NCBI GenBank assembly: GCA_035516175.1
Contig: DATJAO010000045.1
Location: 1-64,000 of the forward strand
Origin: DASPSR01 sp035516175
GTDB lineage: Bacteria; Nitrospirota; UBA9217
Direction of reading: 5' to 3'
DNA: 64,000 nt
Positions 36,107-45,147 of the stretch are shown here, piece after piece. Both the position numbers and the translations under genes were made by a program. The notes beneath the pieces were generated by a model. It had not been told where the DNA came from. It saw only the letters and a list, made by a program, of their open reading frames with translations, and did no database searches. Every line of letters starts with the position of its first letter. The first letter of the stretch is position 1.

Positions 36107-37759
36107 TTGAGAAGTGACAGGATTAAGAAAGGCCTGGAGCGCGCGCCGCACAGGTCTCTTTTGTTTGCAACGGGTATCACGAGAAGTGAACTCGACAAGC
36201 CCATGATAGGCATTGCCACAAGCTTTACGGACCTGATCCCGGGCCACATCGGCATGCGCGATTTGGAACGGTTCATCGAAAAGGGCGTGCACACCGGCGG
36301 TGGATGGCCGCTTTTCTTCGGCCTGCCAGGCATCTGCGACGGTATCGCCATGGGCCACATGGGCATGCACTATTCGTTGCCGTCCCGAGAACTCATAGCC
36401 GACATTGTGGAGTCAATTTCCATGGCCCATGCCTTCGATGGGCTCGTGTTGCTCACGAACTGTGACAAGATCACTCCAGGCATGCTCATGGCTGCGGCCC
36501 GGCTTGATATCCCAGCGATTGTGGTCACAGCCGGTCCCATGCATTCCGGCAGTTACCGCGGCAACCGCGTGAACCTTATCAGCGCCTTCGAAGCCGTAGG
36601 CAAGGTCCGGAAGGGCGAGATGTCTGAGACTGACCTTGCAGAGCTCGAGGTCTGCGCCTGTCCGGGTCCTGGCTCGTGCCAGGGTATGTACACGGCAAAT
36701 ACCATGGCCTGCGTCACCGAGTCGCTCGGCATGAGCCTGCCGGGATGCGCCACCGCGCTAGCTATTTCAGGTGAGAAGCGGCGGATTGCTTTTGAGAGCG
36801 GGAAGCGGGTTGTCGGTCTTGTGAAGGAAGCGCTCACGCCACGGAAGATCATGACAAAAAACGCTTTTGAAAATGCTATCCGCATCGACATGGCGCTCGG
36901 CGGCTCGACGAATACGACGCTGCACATCCCGGCTATCGCACACGAAGCGGGCATCGAATTGCCGGTCGAAACCTTTGACAAGATCAGCCGTATGACTCCG
37001 CATGTGTGCAATATGCTCCCTGGCGGGCATCACTATCTCGAAGACCTCGATGCTGCAGGGGGCATCCCGGGCGTATTGTCGCGGTTTAAGGACATGCTTA
37101 AGAATTCGCCCACGGTGAGCGGCAGGTCGATTGTTGAGCTTGCGCAGTCCGGCCGTGTGTCGAACGATGATGTCATCCGTTCCCTTGACAAAGCCTATCA
37201 TAAAGAGGGCGGTATCGCAGTGCTTTCGGGCAATCTTGCGCCGAACGGGTCGGTGGTAAAGCAGACGGCAGTGAGCGATAAGATGATGAAGTTCGATGGT
37301 ACGGCTATTGTATTTGATTCAGAGGAAGAGGCCATGAAGGTCATTCTTGCGGGAAAGATCAAGGCGGGCCACGTGATCGTGATCCGCTACGAAGGCCCGA
37401 AGGGCGGTCCTGGCATGCGTGAGATGCTTTCGCCTACTTCCGCCATATCGGGCATGGGGCTTGGTGAATCTGTTGTCCTGCTGACTGATGGCAGGTTCTC
37501 GGGCGGCACGCGCGGTCCCTGCATCGGTCACATCTCTCCCGAAGCTGCCGAAGGCGGACCCATTGCCGTAGTGCGGAACGGAGACCGGATCGTTCTCGAC
37601 ATCCCAAACCGTAAGCTGGAGATTAAGCTGTCCAAAACTGAAATCAAAAAACGGCTTGCAAAGTGGAAACCGAGAGAGCCCAAGATTAAGAATGGCTGGC
37701 TCGCACGGTATGCAAAAGTAGTTACGTCGGCCAGTACCGGCGCGATTGTGAAAGCATAA
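36107..37759 (+). CDS. ilvD: dihydroxy-acid dehydratase
   Basis: 550 residues. Third common enzyme of valine/isoleucine/leucine synthesis, an Fe-S dehydratase. Cysteine ligands sit in TNCDKITPGM and CACPGPGSCQGMYTANTMAC. The C-terminal LTDGRFSGGTRGPCIGH motif is intact. Start TTG 36107 has GGAG seven bases upstream and begins RSDRIKKGLERAPHRSLL, standard for the family. It is the first gene of the ilv-psd-pssA-leu cluster. Confidence 0.96.
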   Translation: MRSDRIKKGLERAPHRSLLFATGITRSELDKPMIGIATSFTDLIPGHIGMRDLERFIEKGVHTGGGWPLFFGLPGICDGIAMGHMGMHYSLPSRELIADIVESISMAHAFDGLVLLTNCDKITPGMLMAAARLDIPAIVVTAGPMHSGSYRGNRVNLISAFEAVGKVRKGEMSETDLAELEVCACPGPGSCQGMYTANTMACVTESLGMSLPGCATALAISGEKRRIAFESGKRVVGLVKEALTPRKIMTKNAFENAIRIDMALGGSTNTTLHIPAIAHEAGIELPVETFDKISRMTPHVCNMLPGGHHYLEDLDAAGGIPGVLSRFKDMLKNSPTVSGRSIVELAQSGRVSNDDVIRSLDKAYHKEGGIAVLSGNLAPNGSVVKQTAVSDKMMKFDGTAIVFDSEEEAMKVILAGKIKAGHVIVIRYEGPKGGPGMREMLSPTSAISGMGLGESVVLLTDGRFSGGTRGPCIGHISPEAAEGGPIAVVRNGDRIVLDIPNRKLEIKLSKTEIKKRLAKWKPREPKIKNGWLARYAKVVTSASTGAIVKA

Positions 37760-37806
37760 TTAGGTCGGCAGGCTGACGAGTTTCTAACCTTTCAGAAGGT
37801 GAAAAC

Positions 37807-39546
37807 ATGTCCAACAAACAAATTACCGGCGCTGAAATTTTTCTTGAATGTCTGAAGAAAGAGAAGGTCGATACGCTCTTCGCCTATCCCGGTGGCGTGG
37901 TGCTGAAGATCTTCGACGTCCTCTATGATCAGAAGGACATCCGCATGATCCTGCCGCGGCACGAGCAGGGCGGGGTCCATATGGCCGACGGCTATGCCCG
38001 CTCAACGGGTAAGGTCGGCGTAGCACTCGTTACTTCCGGTCCGGGCGCCACGAACGTGGTCACGGCACTTGCCACGGCATACATGGATTCCATCCCGATT
38101 GTGGTCTTCACCGGACAGGTGCCTACAGCGCTTATCGGGAACGACGCGTTCCAGGAGGCGGATATCGTCGGCATTACCCGTCCCTGCACTAAGTATAATT
38201 TTTTGGTGAAGGACGTGAATGACCTTGCGCAGACTATTAAAGAGGCGTTCTACCTTGCTTCGACAGGAAGGCCGGGTCCCGTGCTCGTTGATTTGCCGCG
38301 TGATGTGGTGACCAACAAGGCCGAATTCCATTATCCCGACAAGGTCGAGATCAGGAGCTACAACCCTACGGTCACTGGCAACAAGTGGCAGATCAAGCAG
38401 GCAGCAGAGGCAATTGCCAAGGCAAAGAAACCGGTGGCCTATATCGGTGGTGGCGTCATCCTCTCGAATGCTGCACCAGAGGTCCTCGAGTTTGCCGAGA
38501 TCACGAAAATTCCGGTAACCCATACTCTGATGGGCATTGGTGGATTTCCCGGCACACATCCGCTCTCGCTCGGTATGCTTGGCATGCACGGCACGTACTA
38601 TGCCAATATGGCGATTCACAATTCGGACATTATCGTTGCAATCGGCGCGCGGTTCGATGACCGTGTGACCGGCAAGGTGGAAGGTTTCGCGCCTGAAGCC
38701 AAGATCATCCACATCGACGTGGACCCGACATCGATCAGGAAGAACGTGCGGGTGGATATCCCGATCGTGGGCGACGTGAAGCATGTGTTGGTGGACCTTA
38801 ACAAAGAACTCCACCATATCAAAGAACCCTGGGAAGCGATCCGCAAGAGCTGGCTGAAACAGATCGAGGCTTGGCGGGAAGAACGGCCGCTCACGTACGA
38901 ATATGCCGATGACGTTATCAAACCCCAATTCGTGGTCGAAAAGCTCTACGAGATCACCGGCGGGAACGCGATCATCGTGACCGACGTGGGCCAGCACCAG
39001 ATGTGGGCCGCGCAGTACTACAAGTTCGATAAACCGAGGCACTGGCTCTCGTCAGGCGGTCTTGGGACCATGGGGTACGGGTTCCCGGCAGCCATTGGCG
39101 CAAAGGTCGCGCATCCAGACCGGAACGTGTTCAGTATCTCCGGCGACGGAAGCATCCAGATGAACATTCAGGAGCTTGCCACGACGGTTGAGAATAACAT
39201 ACCGGTTAAAGTGATAATTCTGAACAACCGCTACCTCGGCATGGTACGGCAGTGGCAAGAACTGTTCTATTCCGAGCGCTACTCGTCCGTCGATCTCGGT
39301 AGCACGCCCGACTTTGTCAAACTGGCCGAAGCCTATGGCGCTGTTGGTCTGCGGGCGGTGAAGCCCGTAGAGGTTGTGCCGGTTCTCAAGGAGGCCCTCA
39401 AGGTGAAGAGGACTGTGTTCATGGACTTCGTCACCGCGCGGTACGAAAAGGTATTCCCCATGGTGCCGGCAGGAGCTGCCATCAACGAAATGATCTTCGG
39501 GGAAGAAAAGAAGAAGGAAGAGAAGAAGTTGAGGGCAGTGAAATAG
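37807..39546 (+). CDS. ilvB: acetolactate synthase, large catalytic subunit
   Basis: 579 residues, a thiamine-diphosphate enzyme condensing pyruvates, or pyruvate with 2-oxobutyrate. FAYPGGVVLKIFDVLYDQ and the catalytic-Glu neighbourhood LPRHEQGGVHMADGYARSTG; FAD-domain LMGIGGFPGTHPLSLGMLGM; ThDP motif GDGSIQMNIQ...NN. Biosynthetic length. AGAAGGTG precedes ATG 37807. Its C-terminus is lysine/glutamate rich. It is followed by ilvN. Confidence 0.96.
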   Translation: MSNKQITGAEIFLECLKKEKVDTLFAYPGGVVLKIFDVLYDQKDIRMILPRHEQGGVHMADGYARSTGKVGVALVTSGPGATNVVTALATAYMDSIPIVVFTGQVPTALIGNDAFQEADIVGITRPCTKYNFLVKDVNDLAQTIKEAFYLASTGRPGPVLVDLPRDVVTNKAEFHYPDKVEIRSYNPTVTGNKWQIKQAAEAIAKAKKPVAYIGGGVILSNAAPEVLEFAEITKIPVTHTLMGIGGFPGTHPLSLGMLGMHGTYYANMAIHNSDIIVAIGARFDDRVTGKVEGFAPEAKIIHIDVDPTSIRKNVRVDIPIVGDVKHVLVDLNKELHHIKEPWEAIRKSWLKQIEAWREERPLTYEYADDVIKPQFVVEKLYEITGGNAIIVTDVGQHQMWAAQYYKFDKPRHWLSSGGLGTMGYGFPAAIGAKVAHPDRNVFSISGDGSIQMNIQELATTVENNIPVKVIILNNRYLGMVRQWQELFYSERYSSVDLGSTPDFVKLAEAYGAVGLRAVKPVEVVPVLKEALKVKRTVFMDFVTARYEKVFPMVPAGAAINEMIFGEEKKKEEKKLRAVK

Positions 39547-39650
39547 CCTGAACAACAATTGCCGCAGACCTGGACGGGATGGCCGCTAGAGATGACAGCA
39601 GTGTGGTGACGGTTTCCAGCCCTGTCTGTGGTCAGATTAAGGATGACCCC

Positions 39651-40124
39651 ATGAAACATATCATATCCGTATTGGTGGAGAACAAATTCGGTGTGCTATC
39701 GCGCGTGTCGGGGCTCTTCAGTGGCCGGGGATTCAACATCGAAACGATCTCAATCGGGCCAACGCTCGATCCCACGATTTCGCAGATGACGATCGTGACC
39801 ACAGGGGACGAGCGCATCCTTGAGCAGATTATCAAACAGCTCAACAAGCTGATCGATGTGATTAAGGTGACTGACCTCGCGGAGAAGGAATATGTCGAGC
39901 GAGAGATGTGCCTCATCAAAATCAATGCCCCGACGGAGCACCGCGCCGAGGCGCTCAGGATTGCCGATATATTCCGGGCCCGTGTGGTCGACTCTACGCA
40001 GAAAACATATACCTTCCAAGTGACGGGAGACGAAAAGAAACTGGAGGCCTTCATCGAGCTCTTGCGACCGATCGGGATCAAAGAGATCGTGCGCACCGGC
40101 AAGGTGGCCATCACGAGAGAATAG
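39651..40124 (+). CDS. ilvN: acetolactate synthase, small regulatory subunit
   Basis: 157 residues. ACT domain at the N-terminus (HIISVLVENKFGVLSRVSGL, FSGRGFNIETISIGPT) and the C-terminal ALS small-subunit domain. It binds branched-chain amino acids and mediates feedback inhibition of IlvB. ATG 39651 is the family start. An upstream start at 39579 would add 24 unrelated residues. Confidence 0.95.
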   Translation: MKHIISVLVENKFGVLSRVSGLFSGRGFNIETISIGPTLDPTISQMTIVTTGDERILEQIIKQLNKLIDVIKVTDLAEKEYVEREMCLIKINAPTEHRAEALRIADIFRARVVDSTQKTYTFQVTGDEKKLEAFIELLRPIGIKEIVRTGKVAITRE

Positions 40125-40150
40125 CCCGAGTGCGGGAGGAGAAAATCGGA

Positions 40151-40786
40151 ATGAGATTTTCATGGGTGTACATCGGAATTGCAGCACTTCTTGCAGCCCT
40201 CCTGTCAGGATGCGCAGAGAAGGGGCCGGTGCTCCTTAACAACATCAGGTACCAAGCGCCCCAGGGCTTGGCTGCCGGGGCGCCAAAACTAGTCGTCGGC
40301 GTCAGTCCCTTTAAGGATGATCGCGGCAAGACTTTTTCAGTGATTGGTAAGCGGACGATTCCTGACTATGTGGAGAACGACCTGGTCGTGCAGGGCACCG
40401 TCTCCGACCTGGTGACCGCTGGATTGAAGGACGCGCTCAAAGCACGGGGCATCACGGTCAAGGACGCCCCAGCATGGGACATGAATGCCGAATCGATAAG
40501 GACCAGCGGCATTGATATCCTAATCGGCGGCGAGATCAAGACGCTCTGGGTTGAGGCCGTTTCTCGGACGCTGGATGTCAAGGTGAACGCCGAGGTCCAA
40601 CTCAGGGTATCGGCAGCCGATGTGGCGGAGAAGAAGATAATCCGGACGCTAGTCCTCAACAGCAAACTAGAACGAGAGGACGTGGCATTCTCGTTCGAAT
40701 CGGTCAAAGACGCAGTTTCCGAGGCACTGTCATCGGCGCTGGACCAGCTTCTCAACGACGAGGAATTCAAAAAGAAGATCAGATAA
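40151..40786 (+). CDS. YajG-like lipoprotein
   Basis: 211 residues. Signal peptide with lipobox ALLAALLSGC. The mature part (VVGVSPFKDDRGKTFSVIGK, then TVSDLVTAGLKDALKARGI and LIGGEIKTLWVEAVSRTLDV) resembles YajG-type lipoproteins. Strong GGAGGAG site. It is wedged between ilvN and ilvC, although no link to amino acid synthesis is obvious. Function unknown. Confidence 0.75.
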   Translation: MRFSWVYIGIAALLAALLSGCAEKGPVLLNNIRYQAPQGLAAGAPKLVVGVSPFKDDRGKTFSVIGKRTIPDYVENDLVVQGTVSDLVTAGLKDALKARGITVKDAPAWDMNAESIRTSGIDILIGGEIKTLWVEAVSRTLDVKVNAEVQLRVSAADVAEKKIIRTLVLNSKLEREDVAFSFESVKDAVSEALSSALDQLLNDEEFKKKIR

Positions 40787-40817
40787 TCCAGAATCATCTA
40801 TTGCGAAAGGGGACACG

Positions 40818-41834
40818 ATGAAGATCTACTACGAGAAAGACTCGGACATGGGCCTGCTGAGGGGCAAGAAGGTCGCTGTGATCGGCTATGGCAGCCAGGG
40901 TTTTGCGCACTCGAACAACCTCAAGGAAAGCGGGGTTGACGTAATGGTGGGACTGCGGAGGGGCAGCAAGTCGTGGGACAAAGCCGCCGGTGCAGGGCTC
41001 AAAGTCGTAGATGTCGCTGAGGCTGCGAAAGTGGCCGATATCATCATGATCCTGGTGCCTGATGAACTCCAGGGGGGGATGTATCGGAAGGACATCGAAT
41101 CGAACATAAAAAAAGGCGCGTTCCTTGCTTTCGCCCATGGGTTCAACATCCATTTCGGGCAGATCGTGCCTCGCGAGGACGTGAACGTGTTTATGGCGGC
41201 TCCCAAGAGCCCCGGCCATCTTGTACGTTCCCAGTATGTAAAGGGAGAAGGCGTGCCGGGACTTATCGCGGTCCATCAGAATCCGTCGGGCAATACCAGG
41301 GACGTGGCGCTAGCCTATGCCTGTGCTATCGGCTTGGGAAGGGCGGGCGTCATCGAGACCACCTTCCGTGAAGAGACGGAGACAGATCTCTTTGGCGAGC
41401 AGGCGGTGCTTTGCGGCGGGGCCACGGCACTCATCATGGCCGGCTATGAGACACTTGTCGAAGCCGGGTATGCACCAGAGATGGCCTACTTCGAATGCCT
41501 GCATGAGCTCAAGCTCATCGTGGACCTGATCTATGAGGGCGGCATCTCTAATATGCGCTACTCTATCAGTAATACGGCCCAGTATGGCGATCTGACCCGC
41601 GGGCCGCGGCTCATCACTGAAGAGACCAAGAAGGAGATGAAAAAGATCCTGGGCGAGATCCAGTCCGGTCAGTTCGCGAAGGAGTGGATGCTTGAGAACA
41701 TGGCGAACAAGCCAACATTCAATGCCCTCACGAAGAAAGGCCAGGCACACCCGATCGAGGAAGTCGGCGACCGACTGCGGAAGATGATGCCTTGGCTGCA
41801 GAAGAGCAAGTTGGTCGATAAAAGTAAAAATTAA
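40818..41834 (+). CDS. ilvC: ketol-acid reductoisomerase
   Basis: 338 residues, the short class I enzyme. Isomerises and reduces acetolactate using NAD(P)H. KVAVIGYGSQGFAHSNNLKE is the dinucleotide site; GLRRGSKSW follows in the cofactor-selecting loop; then FAHGFNIHFGQI and the knotted C-terminal ETETDLFGEQAVLCGG with metal-binding acids. Near-perfect match and normal length. AAAGGGG lies upstream of ATG 40818. Confidence 0.97.
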   Translation: MKIYYEKDSDMGLLRGKKVAVIGYGSQGFAHSNNLKESGVDVMVGLRRGSKSWDKAAGAGLKVVDVAEAAKVADIIMILVPDELQGGMYRKDIESNIKKGAFLAFAHGFNIHFGQIVPREDVNVFMAAPKSPGHLVRSQYVKGEGVPGLIAVHQNPSGNTRDVALAYACAIGLGRAGVIETTFREETETDLFGEQAVLCGGATALIMAGYETLVEAGYAPEMAYFECLHELKLIVDLIYEGGISNMRYSISNTAQYGDLTRGPRLITEETKKEMKKILGEIQSGQFAKEWMLENMANKPTFNALTKKGQAHPIEEVGDRLRKMMPWLQKSKLVDKSKN

Positions 41835-41878
41835 GATTCAAAATTGCGGAAATGTTATTTAAACTTCTCGGATAGCGT

Positions 41879-42523
41879 ATGATGAAAAATTACGGGATAC
41901 CTGTAGCCTCGGAAGGATGGCCCTTTATCATCCCGCTGATGGTGCTCACGGTTTTGCTGTTAACCTTCGGGTGGAACAATATCGGCTGTGTTTCACTCGC
42001 GCTTACGCTCTTTATCCTGTTCTTTTTCCGTGACCCGGAGCGCTCGGTTCCGGAGGGCAAAGATGTTGTGGTCTCACCGGCGGACGGTAAGGTCATCGTG
42101 GTCAAGGACATCTACGAACCCGATTACCTGAAGCAGGATGTGAAGCAGATCAGCATCTTCCTTTCCGTGTTCAACGTGCACGTGAACCGCGCCCCTTGCG
42201 ACGGCACGGTTGAAACTGTAAAATACAATCCGGGGAGATTTCACGTTGCATCGGTGGATAAAGCCTCGCTAGACAATGAACAGACGGCCGTGGTCATCAC
42301 TAAAGGGAAGTACAAAGTGCTCGTGAAACAGATCGCCGGGCTCATTGCAAGACGAATCGTGTGCTATGCCAAGCCTGGAGATATGATCAAGACGGGCGAA
42401 CGATATGGTCTGATCCGCTTCGGATCGCGCGTGGATATTTTTCTGCCGAAGGAAACCGAGCTGAAGGTCAAGGTGGGAGACCGGATCAAAGGAGCGCGGG
42501 ATATCATCGGGGTGCTCAAATGA
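41879..42523 (+). CDS. psd: phosphatidylserine decarboxylase, short membrane type
   Basis: 214 residues. Membrane hairpin (PFIIPLMVLTVLLLTFGW, SLALTLFILFFF), then the decarboxylase core: RDPERSVPEGKDVVVSPADG, LSVFNVHVNRAP and YGLIRFGSRVDIFLP. The Gly-Ser of FGS is the self-cleavage site that makes the pyruvoyl cofactor. This is the short archaeal-type family, not the E. coli type. It makes phosphatidylethanolamine. Start ATG 41879 or 41882. The stop overlaps pssA (ATGA). Confidence 0.93.
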   Translation: MMKNYGIPVASEGWPFIIPLMVLTVLLLTFGWNNIGCVSLALTLFILFFFRDPERSVPEGKDVVVSPADGKVIVVKDIYEPDYLKQDVKQISIFLSVFNVHVNRAPCDGTVETVKYNPGRFHVASVDKASLDNEQTAVVITKGKYKVLVKQIAGLIARRIVCYAKPGDMIKTGERYGLIRFGSRVDIFLPKETELKVKVGDRIKGARDIIGVLK

Positions 42524-43269
42524 GAAAAGGGATCTATGTCCTGCCCAATCTTATAACGCTGTCCAGCATGTTTGCCGGCTTCTATTCCATCGTGGCCTCG
42601 CTCAACTCCGATTATGAGCGTGCCGCATGGGCCATTATGATCGCGTCCGTCTTCGACGTGCTGGATGGTTGGGTCGCGAGGATAACCCATACAGCCACGC
42701 GGTTCGGCATCGAGATAGACTCGCTGGCGGACGTGATATCCTTCGGCGTTGCTCCGGGTGTCCTTGTCTATACTTGGACGCTGTCCTCGTTTGGCAAGAT
42801 CGGGTGGCTTGGGTCATTTTTTCTGGTCGCCTGCGCTGCCCTCAGGCTTGCGCGGTTTAATGTGCAGATGGGAAGTACCGAAAAGAAGCATTTTACCGGC
42901 CTTCCAACGCCGGCTTCGGCGCTGGTGATCGCTAGTACGGTGCTGGCATATGAAGAGATCCTCCACATTCTTGAAGACCTGAAGCTGGTGCAGCTGGCGG
43001 ATGTGGTCGGGAAGGACTACTGGATACTGGCGCTGACATTCATACTGGCGGGGCTCATGGTGAGCAACATCACCTACCATAGCCTGAAGGAGGCCAACCT
43101 GAAGGAACGCAGGCCTTTCGGGATCTTGGTTGTCATCGCGGCTTTTTTGGCAGTTGTGGCATATCATCCTGAACTCGTCCTGTTTCTGGTCTCTATCTCT
43201 TATGTTGTGGTTGGCATGGTCGAGGCGTTTTTCAAACTGTTCAAGAGACAGAAACCAGCCGCTGCTTAA
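42520..43269 (+). CDS. pssA: CDP-diacylglycerol--serine O-phosphatidyltransferase
   Basis: About 249 residues, integral membrane enzyme making phosphatidylserine, the substrate of the preceding Psd. CDP-alcohol phosphotransferase signature DVLDGWVARITHTATRFG then EIDSLAD. Several membrane helices. ATG 42520 overlaps the psd stop by four bases, indicating coupling. The Bacillus-type membrane PssA is recognised from that motif, not the PLD-type. Confidence 0.93.
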   Translation: MRKGIYVLPNLITLSSMFAGFYSIVASLNSDYERAAWAIMIASVFDVLDGWVARITHTATRFGIEIDSLADVISFGVAPGVLVYTWTLSSFGKIGWLGSFFLVACAALRLARFNVQMGSTEKKHFTGLPTPASALVIASTVLAYEEILHILEDLKLVQLADVVGKDYWILALTFILAGLMVSNITYHSLKEANLKERRPFGILVVIAAFLAVVAYHPELVLFLVSISYVVVGMVEAFFKLFKRQKPAAA

Positions 43270-43396
43270 TCCGCTCTGATCGGACTAATGATAGTGACGG
43301 TGAGTAGGCGAGAGATTAAGTGGGCGGCCTTGCTCTCTTTTTTTCACAATTTATGATGCATCCTGCAGCGGGCTGCATGACATTGAGGAATCTATT

Positions 43397-44926
43397 ATGA
43401 ACACAATCATCAAAATATTCGATACGACGCTCCGCGACGGAGAACAATCCCCGGGAGCGAGTATGAACGTTGAGGAAAAGATAACTCTTGCGAGGCAGCT
43501 CGCGCGGTTGGGGGTGGATATCATCGAAGCGGGCTTCGCTATCAGTTCTCCCGGCGATTTTGAGTCCATCAAACGGATCAGCGCAGAGGTAGAAGGGCCG
43601 GTGATCTGTAGCCTTGCGCGGGCGCGCAGGGAAGATATTGACCGCGCCGGGGAAGCGCTCAAGGACGCACCGAGGCGGCGTATCCACGTCTTTCACTCGA
43701 CATCGGACATACATCTGAAGTATCAGTACCGGATCTCGCGCGAAGAGGCACTGAAGCGTTCTGTTGAAATGGTTTCCCATGCCCGTTCCTATGTGGATGA
43801 CATAGAGTTTTCGCCCATGGACGCCACACGGACAGACGCGGCGTACCTCCTTGAGGTCGTGGAAGCGGTAATCGCAGCAGGTGCGAAGACCGTCAATATT
43901 CCGGACACCGTAGGCTATGCCATGCCCGAAGAATTCGGTGCGCTCATTAAAGGTATCAAGAGCAAGGTCAAGAACATCGGCAAAGCCGTCATCTCTGTCC
44001 ACTGCCATAACGACCTGGGTCTTGCTGTTGCGAACGCGCTCGCAGCGATCCGGAACGGGGCAGAGCAGGTGGAGTGCACGATCAACGGCATCGGCGAGCG
44101 GGCAGGAAATTGCTCCATGGAAGAGGTCGTGATGGCGCTCCGCACGAGGAAAGACCTCTACGGCGCAGACACGAGAATTCACACCGAAGAGATTACGCGC
44201 ACGAGCAGGTTGGTGACAAAGATCACCGGCATCCCGGTCCAGCCGAACAAGGCTATCGTGGGTGCGAACGCTTTCGCACATGAGTCAGGCATCCACCAGG
44301 ACGGACTGCTCAAAGAGCGGACTACCTATGAAATCATGACGCCCGAATCGATCGGCCTCGTAAAGACGAACTTGGTGCTCGGCAAGCATTCCGGCAGACA
44401 TGCCTTCCGCGATCGGCTCAAGCAGATGGGTTATGAATTTTCTGATGATGACCTGAATAAGGCCTTCGAGCGGTTCAAACGGGTCGCAGACCAGAAGAAA
44501 GAGGTTTTCGACGAAGATCTCGAAGCGATCGTCTCCGATGAGATGCAACAGATCCAGGAAGTATATTCGCTTGAACACCTCAGCGCCCAGAGTGGTACGG
44601 GCATTATACCGACGGCGACTGTGGAGATGCAGATCGGCGGCAAGAGCGTTAAGCAGACTGGTAAGGGTGACGGCCCGGTCGATGCAGTTTACCGGACGAT
44701 TGCTGCGATCACGGGCACCAAGAGCAAGCTCGATGCTTATCTCGTAAAGGGTATAACCGGCGGTACCGATGCCCTCGGTGAGGTGACCGTGAAAATCGAG
44801 GAAGACGGCAAGAAGGTCACCGGACACGGCGCGGACACGGACATCATCATAGCGAGCGCCAAGGCTTACGTAAATGCCCTGAACAAGCTGGAGTATTGGA
44901 AAAAGGGGAAAATCAAAAACGGCTAG
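43397..44926 (+). CDS. leuA: 2-isopropylmalate synthase
   Basis: 509 residues. HMGL/DRE-TIM barrel with IKIFDTTLRDGEQSPGASM, VHCHNDLGLAVANALAAIRN and NAFAHESGIHQDGLLK (metal-binding His). A C-terminal LeuA allosteric domain follows from about residue 385 (TATVEMQIGGKS onward). First committed step of leucine synthesis, from 2-oxoisovalerate and acetyl-CoA. A short palindrome TGCAGC/GCTGCA lies just upstream, but I see no T-box. Confidence 0.95.
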   Translation: MNTIIKIFDTTLRDGEQSPGASMNVEEKITLARQLARLGVDIIEAGFAISSPGDFESIKRISAEVEGPVICSLARARREDIDRAGEALKDAPRRRIHVFHSTSDIHLKYQYRISREEALKRSVEMVSHARSYVDDIEFSPMDATRTDAAYLLEVVEAVIAAGAKTVNIPDTVGYAMPEEFGALIKGIKSKVKNIGKAVISVHCHNDLGLAVANALAAIRNGAEQVECTINGIGERAGNCSMEEVVMALRTRKDLYGADTRIHTEEITRTSRLVTKITGIPVQPNKAIVGANAFAHESGIHQDGLLKERTTYEIMTPESIGLVKTNLVLGKHSGRHAFRDRLKQMGYEFSDDDLNKAFERFKRVADQKKEVFDEDLEAIVSDEMQQIQEVYSLEHLSAQSGTGIIPTATVEMQIGGKSVKQTGKGDGPVDAVYRTIAAITGTKSKLDAYLVKGITGGTDALGEVTVKIEEDGKKVTGHGADTDIIIASAKAYVNALNKLEYWKKGKIKNG

Positions 44927-44974
44927 GAGTCACTGTTTAAAGTAATTCCTGCATGCCCCTCTCGTTAATGAAAA

Positions 44975-45075
44975 GACCCAAATGCTTATCACAAATGACA
45001 CGAAAGGGACGAATGACACGAGTGAACATATTGATTTCCTTCGTGACATTCGAATGATTCGCGCGGTTCGAGCAC
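44975..45075. repeat. long imperfect inverted repeat before leuC
   Basis: The left arm CAAATGACACGAAAGGGACGAATGACACGAG is built of two near-copies of a GACACGAA word, and the right arm of TTCGTGACATTCGAATGATTCGCG. The arms can pair imperfectly. The same ATTCGTG/ACGAAT words occur in the repeat at 46490. Confidence 0.45.
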
Positions 45076-45109
45076 ATGGATTTACATGATTTGAATTAGG
45101 AAAAAACAG

Positions 45110-45138
45110 TTGAATCTAGCCAAGGGATAATGTATATT
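45110..45138 (+). promoter_or_regulatory. possible promoter for leuC
   Basis: TTGAAT (45110-45115), 17-base spacer, TATATT (45133-45138). The predicted start lies within a few bases of ATG 45148, implying a very short leader. Alternatively AAGGG before ATG 45130 serves as the ribosome site of a slightly longer protein. Confidence 0.5.
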
Positions 45139-45147
45139 CAAAAACCT

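Noticed and set aside
38002..39042. 346-codon minus-strand frame inside ilvB
   Set aside because: Shadow of a conserved gene; composition typical of antisense frames.
43270..43396. T-box or leucine leader before leuA or leuS
   Set aside because: No T-box core sequence and no leader peptide with leucine codon runs; only a short palindrome.
43316..44281. 321-codon minus-strand frame inside leuA
   Set aside because: Shadow frame; leuA on the plus strand is certain.
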